From JAGQZY01 sp964588335 (GTDB lineage Bacteria > Bdellovibrionota > Bdellovibrionia > Bdellovibrionales > JAGQZY01), in contig CAZPOV010000003.1 of NCBI GenBank assembly GCA_964588335.1, positions 1 through 64,000 on the forward strand: DNA of 64,000 bases. Reading direction: 5' to 3'. Both the position numbers and the translations under genes were made by a program. Within the stretch, counting starts at the first letter, position 1; each line of letters begins with the position of its first letter. The notes beneath the pieces were generated by a model. That model did no database searches, was not told the origin of the DNA, and worked only from the letters and a program-made list of their open reading frames with translations. Below are positions 16,586 through 25,344 of the stretch, in pieces.

Positions 16586-17812
16586 ATGTCATCGTTTATG
16601 ATTGTTGTAAAGAAATTTGGCGGGACCTCGCTGGGTTCGCTTGAGCGAATTGAAGCCGTGGCCGATCGTATTAAAGAAGATATTGAGAGCAAAGGGGAAA
16701 GTCCCATTGTCGTCGCCTCAGCGATGAGTGGTGAGACCAACCGCTTGATATCATTGGCTCATCAAGTAGCACCCCATGACCGTTCTCCGGCTTACGACAT
16801 GCTGTTGGCCTCGGGTGAGCAGGTTTCTATTTCTCTTTTAGCCATGGCCCTTCACAAACGAGGCGTCAAAGCCCGTCCTTTGTTGGCCTTTCAATTGGGA
16901 ATTTTGACGGACTCGCTGTCGAGTAAGGCGACCATTCAGCACATTCGCACCGAATTGATGCAGAGCTTGGTGGATGACAATGTGGTGCCCGTGGTTGCTG
17001 GTTTTCAAGGCATAGACCCGAAAGAGAATATCACCACTTTAGGACGCGGTGGCTCAGACACCACCGCTGTGGCTTTGGCCGCCGCCTTAAAAAACGAGAT
17101 TTGTGAGATTTATACGGATGTGCCAGCGATCTTTACAGCGGATCCGCGTTTGGTGCCGAAGGCTCAGCCGTTAAAACAAATTTATTTTGATGAAATGATG
17201 GAGATGGCCTCTTTAGGTTCAAAAGTTCTACATGCTCGTTCTGTTGAATTGGCTTCGAAGTTTGGCGTCAAAATTCATCTTCGTTCCACATTTGAAAAGA
17301 AAGAGGGAACCTGGGTGGTTCCGCAAGGAGATAATATGGAAAAACCAGTGGTCACATCGGTCACCCATGATCCCAATACGTCCGTTTTTAAACTTTATCC
17401 AACACCTGATACCTCTGAATTTTTAGCGCAACTTTTTAGTCAATTGGCTGAAAAAGGAGTGGTGGTCGATATCATCACCCAAAGTCAAAACCCGGAAGGC
17501 CAACGCCTGGCCTTTTCGGTGCACTCGGATGACACGCAAGTGGCTATGGAATTGATTAAAACCAAAGTTGATGCCGCCACCAAAATTGAATTGATCAATG
17601 ACATGGCTAAAGTTTCAGTTGTTGGTGTGGGCATGCAGAATCAATACGGTGTTGCCGCTCGTTTCTTCAAAGCCCTTGGGCAAGCGGAAACTCCCATTCG
17701 ATTGGTGACAACCTCCGATATTAAAATTTCTGCGGTGATTGAAAAATCCAACTTGGAAAAAGCCGCCAATGCTCTTCACACGGAATTTCGTTTGGATGGA
17801 ATGATGCAATGA
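16586..17812 (+). CDS. lysC: Aspartate kinase
   Basis: The 408-aa enzyme phosphorylates aspartate, the first step to lysine, threonine, methionine and diaminopimelate. The N-terminal kinase domain carries K-K-F-G-G-T-S-L-G-S, V-A-S-A-M-S-G and the G-R-G-G-S-D-T-T-A-V-A-L-A-A nucleotide-site motif. Residues about 265-405 contain two ACT domains for feedback regulation (V-V-D-I-I-T-Q-S-Q and V-S-V-V-G-V-G-M-Q). Length is normal for the LysC monofunctional type. The start may be ATG 16586 or ATG 16598; neither has a strong Shine-Dalgarno. The stop overlaps the lysA start by 4 nt (ATGA), so lysC-lysA form an operon. Confidence 0.97.
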   Translation: MSSFMIVVKKFGGTSLGSLERIEAVADRIKEDIESKGESPIVVASAMSGETNRLISLAHQVAPHDRSPAYDMLLASGEQVSISLLAMALHKRGVKARPLLAFQLGILTDSLSSKATIQHIRTELMQSLVDDNVVPVVAGFQGIDPKENITTLGRGGSDTTAVALAAALKNEICEIYTDVPAIFTADPRLVPKAQPLKQIYFDEMMEMASLGSKVLHARSVELASKFGVKIHLRSTFEKKEGTWVVPQGDNMEKPVVTSVTHDPNTSVFKLYPTPDTSEFLAQLFSQLAEKGVVVDIITQSQNPEGQRLAFSVHSDDTQVAMELIKTKVDAATKIELINDMAKVSVVGVGMQNQYGVAARFFKALGQAETPIRLVTTSDIKISAVIEKSNLEKAANALHTEFRLDGMMQ

Positions 17813-19011
17813 GCTTGAATTATCAAGGCGATAAACTTTTTTTAGGCCGGCAGGGTGATTTGCAAAAGATTATGGACGAACAGGGAGGACACCCTTGTTA
17901 CGTGTATGATCTGGCCAATATTAAAAATCGGTTTGAGAAACTGTGCGAGGCTCTAAGTCCCCTGCAAAATCTAAAAGTGCATTACGCTTTGAAAGCCAAC
18001 GCCAACTCTGAAATCTTGAAGTCGTTTTTAAATTGGGGCGCCGGAGTCGACGTGGTGTCGGCGGGCGAAATGCAGTGTGCCCTTGAACACGGCTTTGCTG
18101 CCGAGAAAATCATTTTTTCCGGAGTCGCCAAATCCGTGGAAGAAATTGATGCAGCCATTGATGTCGGGATCAAGCAGATCAATGTAGAATCCCCTCAAGA
18201 GTTGATTCGCATCGGTCAACGAGCCCAGGCCAAAAACAAAAAAATGGCGGTGGCTTTTCGAATGAACCCAGAGGTCAACCCTGTCACCCATCCCTATATC
18301 ACCACGGGTATGAGTGAAAATAAATTTGGTATGGATCGTTCTTTCGTTCCCCAGCTTGTGCGAATTTTAAAAGAGTTCCCGGAAAACCTTAAATTGCGAG
18401 GATTGACGATGCACATTGGGTCGCAGCTCCTCGACTTGCAGGCCATTAAAGAAGCCATCCAAAAATTGCGCTCCATCAATCACGAATTGGATGTTTTGGG
18501 CTTTCCCACTGAAAGTATGGACATCGGTGGTGGTGTCGGAATTCACTACGATCAAATGAGTGATGAGAAAGATTTTAAAACCATTCAAGAATACGGCGCC
18601 ATCGTTGCCCAAGCTTTAAAAGACTACACTGGGGAAGTGATGATTGAGCCGGGCCGCGTTTTGGTGGGGCGAGCCGGAGTGCTATTGTGTCAGGTCGAGT
18701 ATATAAAAAAAACCTCAACCAAGACCTTTGCCATTGTGAACACAGGAATGCATCATCTGATGCGTCCGGCATTGTATCAAGCCATCCACCGTATCTTGCC
18801 GGTGGTCAAAGATGACAGTTTATCGACCCATTCATACGATGTGGTCGGTCCGATTTGTGAGTCTAGCGATTCCTTAGGAAAAAACCGGATCCTGTCTGAG
18901 CTGAAACAAGGGGATTACCTGGCCATTTGCGATGCTGGAGCCTACGGATTTTCCATGGCCAATCATTACAATCTTCACCCCTTTCCTCAAGAAGTGGTCT
19001 TAAAAGACTGA
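17809..19011 (+). CDS. lysA: Diaminopimelate decarboxylase
   Basis: The 400-aa PLP enzyme decarboxylates meso-diaminopimelate to lysine. The alanine-racemase-type barrel has the PLP lysine in H-Y-A-L-K-A-N-A-N and the motifs H-I-G-S-Q-L, D-I-G-G-G-V-G-I and E-P-G-R. The C-terminal sheet domain has C-E-S-S-D and G-A-Y-G-F-S-M-A-N-H-Y-N, which complete the active site across the dimer. It is translationally coupled to lysC through the ATGA overlap, linking the first and last lysine-pathway steps. Confidence 0.97.
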   Translation: MSLNYQGDKLFLGRQGDLQKIMDEQGGHPCYVYDLANIKNRFEKLCEALSPLQNLKVHYALKANANSEILKSFLNWGAGVDVVSAGEMQCALEHGFAAEKIIFSGVAKSVEEIDAAIDVGIKQINVESPQELIRIGQRAQAKNKKMAVAFRMNPEVNPVTHPYITTGMSENKFGMDRSFVPQLVRILKEFPENLKLRGLTMHIGSQLLDLQAIKEAIQKLRSINHELDVLGFPTESMDIGGGVGIHYDQMSDEKDFKTIQEYGAIVAQALKDYTGEVMIEPGRVLVGRAGVLLCQVEYIKKTSTKTFAIVNTGMHHLMRPALYQAIHRILPVVKDDSLSTHSYDVVGPICESSDSLGKNRILSELKQGDYLAICDAGAYGFSMANHYNLHPFPQEVVLKD

Positions 19012-19135
19012 TACCACTGATTAAAATAAGAATGTCACAAAACCCGAAAAGCTTCGAATAAGGCTGTGTTGCGGGCGGAGATCTGCAAGATCGTCTGGCT
19101 GGCGCCTTTAAATTTTTACGATGACGGGGGAGTCT

Positions 19136-20059
19136 ATGAAGTTGCATAAAATAAGTCTAATTTTAACGTCTATTTTGGTGGTCGTTGCCGGCTGTTCTGA
19201 AAATGATGGCACCGCGGCCAATGGTCAGGCTTTGGGATCTGAGATCCAGCTGCGCCTCAATGGTTTAGAAAAAACCTCCGGGCAACATTATGAGGGCTGG
19301 GCCGTCGGTGCCAATGGTGTGACCTCAACCGGCCGATTTAACATCAATGATGATGGCGACATTGTAGCGGTGAACGCTGCTGGACAAGCTTTGGCTGTGT
19401 TGGGTTCGGAAACGGCTGCGTTTGCCCTGCAAGATGATGCTGATAGCTTAACCGCCTTTGTTTTAACAATTGAGCCCGATGGAGACACCGATGCCGGCCC
19501 CAGTGCCATTCACTATTTAGAAGGTGGCTTTGAAAATGGCGTCGCCAAAGCCACTTTGCAAGAATCAGGGGCTGTGGGTGCCAGTTTTTTAAATTCCACG
19601 GGGTCTTTTATTCTAGCCACTCCGACCAATGGACCAAGCACCCACAACCAAGGCATTTGGTATGTCAGTGGTGGACAGCCCAGCTTGAACCTTCCTGATA
19701 TAAATAACAGCTTCGCGTACGAAGGCTGGATCGTTAATACCGAGACAGGGGAAGTGGTTTCCACTGGGGTTTTTGATCAGGCCAGTGGTGCCGACAGCGA
19801 TGGACCGGGAGACGCCGCTGGACCCAATGCGGCTCCGCCGTTTCCTGGGCAAGACTACATAAATCCAGCGCGGATTTTAAATGATGGACGTCATATGGCA
19901 GTGATTTCCATTGAACCGGTGCCCGATTTTGATCCGGCCCCGTTTACATTGAAGATTCTAAGTCGGCCGATTGCCGATGGACAGACGGTAACCACGGATG
20001 TGCCACTGAACAACATTAGCAACGAGAATGATATTTTTATTGAGGCGACAGTGAACTGA
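19136..20059 (+). CDS. Lipoprotein with two anti-sigma-K-like repeats
   Basis: The start is ATG 19136, 3 nt after GGGGGAGTCT; a start 15 nt upstream is less likely. The 307-aa product has a signal peptide with lipobox V-A-G-C (Cys20). The mature part has two related halves, marked H-Y-E-G-W-A-V-G-A-N-G-V-T-S-T-G-R-F and A-Y-E-G-W-I-V-N-T-E-T-G-E-V-V-S-T-G-V-F. The Y-E-G-W-x-V ... S-T-G-x-F pattern resembles the C-terminal domain of RskA-type anti-sigma factors, but no sigma-factor-binding region or membrane helix is present. Surface or periplasmic lipoprotein of unknown function. Confidence 0.75.
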   Translation: MKLHKISLILTSILVVVAGCSENDGTAANGQALGSEIQLRLNGLEKTSGQHYEGWAVGANGVTSTGRFNINDDGDIVAVNAAGQALAVLGSETAAFALQDDADSLTAFVLTIEPDGDTDAGPSAIHYLEGGFENGVAKATLQESGAVGASFLNSTGSFILATPTNGPSTHNQGIWYVSGGQPSLNLPDINNSFAYEGWIVNTETGEVVSTGVFDQASGADSDGPGDAAGPNAAPPFPGQDYINPARILNDGRHMAVISIEPVPDFDPAPFTLKILSRPIADGQTVTTDVPLNNISNENDIFIEATVN

Positions 20060-20064
20060 CAGAC

Positions 20065-20085
20065 ACGGGGGCGTCTGACCCCCGT
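20065..20085. terminator. GC-rich hairpin between convergent genes
   Basis: ACGGGGG (20065-20071) and CCCCCGT (20079-20085) form a perfect 7-bp stem with a 7-nt loop. It fills the 27-nt gap between the lipoprotein stop and the MutS-like stop. There is only a weak T-tract, so it may act as a bidirectional terminator or 3'-end stabiliser. Confidence 0.6.
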
Positions 20086-20086
20086 T

Positions 20087-21814
20087 CTAAAGAGGGCTTT
20101 CGATAAGCCCTTCACGTTGTAAAATTTTAAGTGCATTGGTGCTTTGTGAAGGGCCTTGTTTAATTTTATAATCAAACATCAAGTCCTCATGATCCCACTG
20201 TTCACTAAAATGGTAATTGCTAATCGCTGCGCTTTGGTCCGCCAAGGCGGTGAGCTCAAGATCATGGGTCGAAATGAAGCCATAAGCATTGGCTTTAATA
20301 ATCTGCTGTAAATACTTTTGGTTGCCGATTAATCGTTCGCGATTGTTGGTGCCTCGCAAGGGCTCGTCGATAAGAAACAAAATCTCTTGGCCTCGGGCCT
20401 TGTCTAAAATCAGTTTCATACGCTGAACTTCAGCATAAAAGTAAGATTGACCGTCGCGAAGAGAGTCGCTGACGCGGATGCAAGAAACCAAAGGCATGGG
20501 TTTGAACAAAAATCGTTTCGCAAAAACCGGGGCGCCGATATTCGCTAAACAGTAATTGATGCCCAAGGCTCGTAAAAAAGTCGATTTTCCACTCATGTTA
20601 GAACCGGTGATAATTATCACCGACTTCGCATCCGGAGCGAAGTCGTTGGTGACAACAGTGTTCTGGTTTAACAGGGGATGTGAGAGTGCCTCCACTTGCA
20701 CAAAGGTTTCCGACGGTTCGGCCCACTCGGTCTGATGGTAAAGTTTTAGGTTGGCCAAACTGGCGCAGGCCTCCAGTTCGACAATCTCTGGACTCCAGGC
20801 TTTAAAACTGGTGGATAATTTCTTGCGTGTTCGTTCAGCCAATTCAGCCAACAGAAAATCCCATGGCGCCATAAGATTCAGGATGTAGAAAAGAATCGGA
20901 TTGGTTTTCATGCTCATCAAACTGATCAATCGATTTAAACCGCGGACGTCCTGGGTGGCCTGACGCTTTTTCAAGGCTTCGGCGCCAGCAATATTCTGAG
21001 CCAGGTTTTCCAAGACCGGTGTGCGCTCGCCAAGGCTGGTGAGGTCCGTGTGCAAATCTTGTAGCCTTGAGAACACGTGCTGCGTGCGACCGATAAAGCT
21101 GAGCACGGAGCCAATGTAAATCAGAAGTGCGGCTTTCCAAATAAGTGAAGGCAAGCCCAAGACAACGGCTGCGATGACACACAACCAAGACAGTGGAACA
21201 ATCCATTTCCAGGTCATTTTTTCTTCAAAAAACGATCGGTTCACTTCTTTTTCAATGCGGGCAAAGTCGATCAGGATATCGGGCTTGCGAAGCTGTAGGC
21301 GTCGAAGCAATCCGGGGAACTGAGTCAGAGCTTTGATTTTCTGATGCCGATGATTGCGATCGTGATCTTTAAAGTGTTGGCACATCCAATAGTTTAACAG
21401 GGTTTGGCCTTGCAAAGAGAAGCAGCGGTCGATGGCCGAAAAAAACAAGCCGAGATCCAAATCTCTGGCTAAATTGGCATCGAACATATCTTCTGGGCGA
21501 GTGAAGTGAGTCAGGTGACCTTGGTGAAAATCCCATTGATCGTGATAAAACTTTTTTAGATCCTGCAAGCGCTCCACAAAATTAAAAACCTGTCGCGATT
21601 TTCGAAAGAAAACAACAAAGGCGGGCAACAGCAGAAACAGGGCGATCAATTCTAAATGAAAGCCTTTCACAATTTGTGAGCTGACCAATAAAACAAAGAC
21701 GCCCAGGCCCAGAATCAAACGCCAGCTTTGCAATTGAGACAAGATCTGCTGGTAATGGTCAATAAAACCATCGATTCGAATTTCTTTTTTTGCCAGTTGA
21801 GCCACGTGATCCAA
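20087..21814 (-). CDS. Membrane-anchored MutS-family ATPase
   Basis: The 575-aa product begins at TTG 21814, with AAGGGA 6 nt upstream. Two hydrophobic segments (residues 32-50 and 55-71) and two more (204-220, 226-242) suggest membrane anchoring. The C-terminal third is the MutS ATPase: Walker A G-S-N-M-S-G-K-S-T (404-412), the R-V-S-D-S-L-R-D-G-Q-S-Y-F signature, Walker B I-L-F-L-I-D-E-P-L-R-G-T-N (about 478-490) and S-T-H-D-L-E. The mismatch-recognition and connector domains of MutS are absent. It belongs to the membrane-associated MutS-like group whose function is not established, so it should not be called mutS. Confidence 0.88.
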   Translation of the reverse strand: MDHVAQLAKKEIRIDGFIDHYQQILSQLQSWRLILGLGVFVLLVSSQIVKGFHLELIALFLLLPAFVVFFRKSRQVFNFVERLQDLKKFYHDQWDFHQGHLTHFTRPEDMFDANLARDLDLGLFFSAIDRCFSLQGQTLLNYWMCQHFKDHDRNHRHQKIKALTQFPGLLRRLQLRKPDILIDFARIEKEVNRSFFEEKMTWKWIVPLSWLCVIAAVVLGLPSLIWKAALLIYIGSVLSFIGRTQHVFSRLQDLHTDLTSLGERTPVLENLAQNIAGAEALKKRQATQDVRGLNRLISLMSMKTNPILFYILNLMAPWDFLLAELAERTRKKLSTSFKAWSPEIVELEACASLANLKLYHQTEWAEPSETFVQVEALSHPLLNQNTVVTNDFAPDAKSVIIITGSNMSGKSTFLRALGINYCLANIGAPVFAKRFLFKPMPLVSCIRVSDSLRDGQSYFYAEVQRMKLILDKARGQEILFLIDEPLRGTNNRERLIGNQKYLQQIIKANAYGFISTHDLELTALADQSAAISNYHFSEQWDHEDLMFDYKIKQGPSQSTNALKILQREGLIESPL

Positions 21815-22030
21815 GGGATTCCCTTCTGCGAAGTGCTTAAAAAAACATCACTAACATAATCGAATTCTATTTTATGGAAGCTCATCCAAAAAAACAAAGG
21901 ATAATCTCGCAAAAACAAGGGGTTAAAAGGCACCTGCGTTGCTTTTGTTGCAGGCTGCTGATACAGCTATAGGATAAAAGCGAACACCCTAGGCCGTAAG
22001 AGCCTTAGCAAGAACAATTGGACACTTGAA

Positions 22031-23635
22031 ATGGAAAAGCTCAGCGACAAAGAGGAAATCCGCCGCCGGAGGACCTTTGCTATTATATCTCACCCCGATG
22101 CCGGTAAAACCACCATTACCGAAAAGCTGATCTATATTGGTGGAGTGATCCATGAGGCCGGAGAGGTCAAAGGCAAAGCTGGTAAAAAAGCCGCCACCTC
22201 GGATTGGATGGCCATGGAGCAACAGCGGGGTATTTCCATCACGTCGAGCGTTTTGCAATTCGATCACAACGGGCAAAGGATCAATCTTCTCGATACACCT
22301 GGTCATAAAGACTTCTCAGAAGACACCTATCGCACTCTGATTGCTGCTGACACCGCTTTGATGTTGATCGATGTGGCCAAAGGAGTGGAGGAGAGAACGA
22401 AGAAACTTTATGAAGTCTGTAACTTTCGTAAAGTCCCCATATTCACTTTTATCAACAAGTGTGACCGTGAAGGTAAGGTGCCGTTAGAGTTGATTGACGA
22501 GATTGAAAGCACTTTAAAGATGAAATGCTTTCCCGTGAATTGGCCTTTGGGTTTGGGTGGATTGTTTTCGGGAATTTACGACCGCATCTCAAAACAAGTG
22601 ATTCTCTACAATAAAGAAACCGCAAAAGAGACCATTATTCCTGTGGATTCTTTAGAAGATCCGCGCTGGAAAGAATGGATTCATCACGACATTTTAGAAA
22701 TGGTGCTTGAAGAAATTGCCCTTATTGAAATGGACAGTGCTGAATTTTCCATGGAGCAGTTTATGAAAGGTGAGATATCACCGGCTTTTTGGGGCAGCGC
22801 TAAACTGAACTTTGGCGTCGATCAATTTCTTAATTACTTCACCCAGTGGGCACCAGGTCCGGCGCCTCGAAAGTCCCGCGACGGTGAAGAGATCAATCCC
22901 TTGGATCCTTCGTTTTCAGGCTTCATTTTTAAGATCCAAGCCAACATGGATCGCAAACACCGGGATCGAATGGCGTTTATGCGTATTTGCTCGGGCAAGT
23001 TCTCGCGCGGTATGAAAGTCAAGCACATGCGATTGAATCGCGATGTACGCCTTTCCCATTCGGCTCAGTTTTTAGCACAAGACCGCGAAACCGTGGAAGA
23101 CGCGTTTGCCGGTGATATTGTCGGTGTTAGTGATCCCGGCCTTTTTCGTATTGGCGATACTCTGACAGGTGGTAAGAAATTTAAATTTGAGAAAATCCCC
23201 CAGTTTTCTCCCGAGCTCTTCACACGAGTTTTCGTTAAAGATGCTTTAAAAAGACAAAAGTTACAAAAGGCCCTTTTAGAACTTTCGGAAGAGGGTGTGA
23301 TTCAATTGTTTATCGATCCGATCATCGGGGCTCAAGATCCGGTGGTGGGCGTGGTCGGGGAACTCCAGTTTGAGGTCCTTCAGCACCGTTTGGAAGATGA
23401 ATACAATTTGCCAACACGCCTGGATCGGGCGCCGTATACGGTGGCGCGCTGGCCGCGCAATGAAGACGGCGAGCCGGTGGCCGACATCAGTGGCGCCGCC
23501 ACTGTGTTTCGCGATAAAGACGATCGCCCTGTGGTTTTGTTGAGCAGTGAGTGGGACGTGAATTGGCTGCAAAAAGAAAATGAAGGGGTCACTTTCGGAT
23601 CGCCTTTTTCGGAAGGGGTGGATCAGTGGATGTAA
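22031..23635 (+). CDS. prfC: Peptide chain release factor 3
   Basis: The 534-aa translational GTPase recycles RF1/RF2 from the ribosome after termination. Visible motifs: P-loop S-H-P-D-A-G-K-T-T, switch region R-G-I-S-I-T-S-S-V, D-T-P-G-H-K-D-F-S-E-D-T-Y and N-K-C-D-R, followed by domain II and the RF3 C-terminal domain (G-V-V-G-E-L-Q-F-E-V). Length matches the family. Its last 10 nt overlap the GTG start of the ABC ATPase gene, so the downstream transporter is probably co-transcribed. It is divergent from the MutS-like gene. Confidence 0.97.
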   Translation: MEKLSDKEEIRRRRTFAIISHPDAGKTTITEKLIYIGGVIHEAGEVKGKAGKKAATSDWMAMEQQRGISITSSVLQFDHNGQRINLLDTPGHKDFSEDTYRTLIAADTALMLIDVAKGVEERTKKLYEVCNFRKVPIFTFINKCDREGKVPLELIDEIESTLKMKCFPVNWPLGLGGLFSGIYDRISKQVILYNKETAKETIIPVDSLEDPRWKEWIHHDILEMVLEEIALIEMDSAEFSMEQFMKGEISPAFWGSAKLNFGVDQFLNYFTQWAPGPAPRKSRDGEEINPLDPSFSGFIFKIQANMDRKHRDRMAFMRICSGKFSRGMKVKHMRLNRDVRLSHSAQFLAQDRETVEDAFAGDIVGVSDPGLFRIGDTLTGGKKFKFEKIPQFSPELFTRVFVKDALKRQKLQKALLELSEEGVIQLFIDPIIGAQDPVVGVVGELQFEVLQHRLEDEYNLPTRLDRAPYTVARWPRNEDGEPVADISGAATVFRDKDDRPVVLLSSEWDVNWLQKENEGVTFGSPFSEGVDQWM

Positions 23636-24546
23636 AAAACCTTTCGCCTCTAAAAATCGATCAGTTGGTGAAGCGGTATGGAAGTTTCACGGCTGTTAAT
23701 AAAATTTCTTTTGAAATGAAGCCAGGAGAGATTTTCGGACTTCTTGGACCCAACGGTGCTGGAAAAACTTCGATCATCTCCTGTTTAGTGACTTTGCAAG
23801 AACCGGACGAGGGGCAGTGTCAGATTTTTGGAATCAATCCGACCAAAGATCCAATCCCTGCCAAGTTACTAACAGGTTATGTGCCGCAAGAGATTATTAA
23901 TCACGGCTATTTTACCGCCGAAGAGATTTTGATTTTTCACTCTGGTTTTTTTCGTTGTTGGAACAACAAAGAAAGAATTCACTATTTGCTGGAACGTCTG
24001 GGCCTTTACGAGCATCGTAACAAGAAGGTGAAGCAGATGAGCGGCGGTATGAAACGGCGCTTGTTGATTGCCAAAGCCTTGGTTCACAACCCGAAACTTT
24101 TACTGCTTGATGAGCCAACAGCCGGCGTCGATATTGAACTGCGAGCCTCGCTCTGGGAGTTTGTCAGAGAATTAAAGAAAGACGGGATGTCAGTGTTATT
24201 GACAACACATTATCTCGAAGAGGCTGAAGAACTTTGCGATCGCGTTGGAGTGATTCAAAAGGGCCACCTTCGAAAAGTGGGACCAACAAAAGAACTGATC
24301 AAGCAGTTGACCGAGCGCAAAGTGTCTTTGATTTTTAAAAACGGCGGCAAGGTTGATGAAAAGTCTCCTTATTTTCACGGCTGGGAAGGCAATCAAGCCG
24401 AATTTATTATCCCACAAAAGCTGGGTGTTGGTGATTTGTTGGCAGAATTGAAATGCGATATGCGCGACTTAATGGACATTCGGATCACCGAAGGCAACTT
24501 AGAAGAGGCCTTTGTTCGGATTTTAGGCGAAGGGGAGGCCTTATGA
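23626..24546 (+). CDS. ABC-2-type transporter ATP-binding subunit
   Basis: The 306-aa subunit starts at GTG 23626 inside the end of prfC, with GGAAGGGG upstream. All ABC motifs are present: Walker A L-L-G-P-N-G-A-G-K-T-S, Q-loop Y-V-P-Q-E, signature M-S-G-G-M-K-R-R, Walker B L-L-L-L-D-E-P-T-A-G-V-D and the switch His in T-T-H-Y-L-E-E-A. The closest style is the drug, lipid or polysaccharide exporter group (NodI/YadG-like), with a C-terminal extension of about 90 residues. It powers the permease whose ATG overlaps its stop. Substrate is unknown. Confidence 0.95.
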   Translation: MDVKNLSPLKIDQLVKRYGSFTAVNKISFEMKPGEIFGLLGPNGAGKTSIISCLVTLQEPDEGQCQIFGINPTKDPIPAKLLTGYVPQEIINHGYFTAEEILIFHSGFFRCWNNKERIHYLLERLGLYEHRNKKVKQMSGGMKRRLLIAKALVHNPKLLLLDEPTAGVDIELRASLWEFVRELKKDGMSVLLTTHYLEEAEELCDRVGVIQKGHLRKVGPTKELIKQLTERKVSLIFKNGGKVDEKSPYFHGWEGNQAEFIIPQKLGVGDLLAELKCDMRDLMDIRITEGNLEEAFVRILGEGEAL

Positions 24547-25334
24547 ATGTGGCGCCATCATTGCGACCGTTTTTCACCCTCTATCATCGAGAGATTCGAC
24601 GCTTTATTAAAGTGGCCGTACAAACTGTATTCGCTCCGATTGTTAGCTCCGGGCTTTACCTTCTGATTTTTGGTGTTTCATTGGGGGGCAAGATCAATAT
24701 GGAAGGGGGAGTTAGCTACTTGGCCTTTCTTATTCCTGGTCTGGTGATGATGTCAGTTTTAAACAACTCCTACCAAAACTCATCAAGCTCCATCGTCTCT
24801 GGAAAGTTCGGCGGCGACCTGGAAGACTGGCGCATTGTGCCTCTCAGTCCTCAGGCCATTCTTTGGGCCCTTTCTCTGGGAGGTTTGACTCGTGGACTGA
24901 TAGTTGGCTGCATCACTTTGATGGTGGGAGAGGTTTTCTATTACGTCATGAATGGGGAGATTTTAATTCCCAGCAATGTGGGTCTTCTGATTGTCTTTTT
25001 ATCAATTGGCGGCCTCAGTTTTTCCATGTTTGGTATCGCCATTGCCTTTTGGGCTAAAACATTTGATCACGTCAGTGGGGTGGGATCGTTCGTGATTCTG
25101 CCACTGATTTATTTAGGGGGCGTGTTCTTCTCTTTGGATGGTTTGCATCCGTTTTGGCAGACCCTTTCCAAGGCCAATCCTTTGCTTTATTTTATCAACG
25201 GTGTTCGATACAGCATGCTAGGGCAAAGTGACGTGGCTTTGGGGATGGCGTTCTTGGTGTCCTTGGCCGCCATGTTTATCTTTTATGTGATCGCACTGCG
25301 AATTTTAAAAACAGCACAGTACAATCGTTGGTAA
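24543..25334 (+). CDS. ABC-2-type transporter permease (NodJ/YadH-like)
   Basis: The start at ATG 24543 overlaps the ATPase stop as ATGA. The 263-aa protein has about six membrane segments: P-I-V-S-S-G-L-Y-L-L-I-F-G, Y-L-A-F-L-I-P-G-L-V-M-M, G-G-L-T-R-G-L-I-V-G, V-G-L-L-I-V-F-L-S-I-G, a segment with P-L-I-Y-L-G-G-V-F-F-S and a C-terminal helix. The last two segments flank the family signature P-L-I-Y-L-G-G-V-F-F-S-x-x-x-L-P/H. Together with the ATPase it forms an inner-membrane exporter; an OprB-type porin gene follows after 10 nt. Confidence 0.93.
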   Translation: MNVAPSLRPFFTLYHREIRRFIKVAVQTVFAPIVSSGLYLLIFGVSLGGKINMEGGVSYLAFLIPGLVMMSVLNNSYQNSSSSIVSGKFGGDLEDWRIVPLSPQAILWALSLGGLTRGLIVGCITLMVGEVFYYVMNGEILIPSNVGLLIVFLSIGGLSFSMFGIAIAFWAKTFDHVSGVGSFVILPLIYLGGVFFSLDGLHPFWQTLSKANPLLYFINGVRYSMLGQSDVALGMAFLVSLAAMFIFYVIALRILKTAQYNRW

Positions 25335-25344
25335 AGGGCTGTTT

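Noticed and set aside
20087..21814. mutS or mutS2
   Set aside because: Mismatch-recognition, connector and Smr domains are missing and membrane segments are present.
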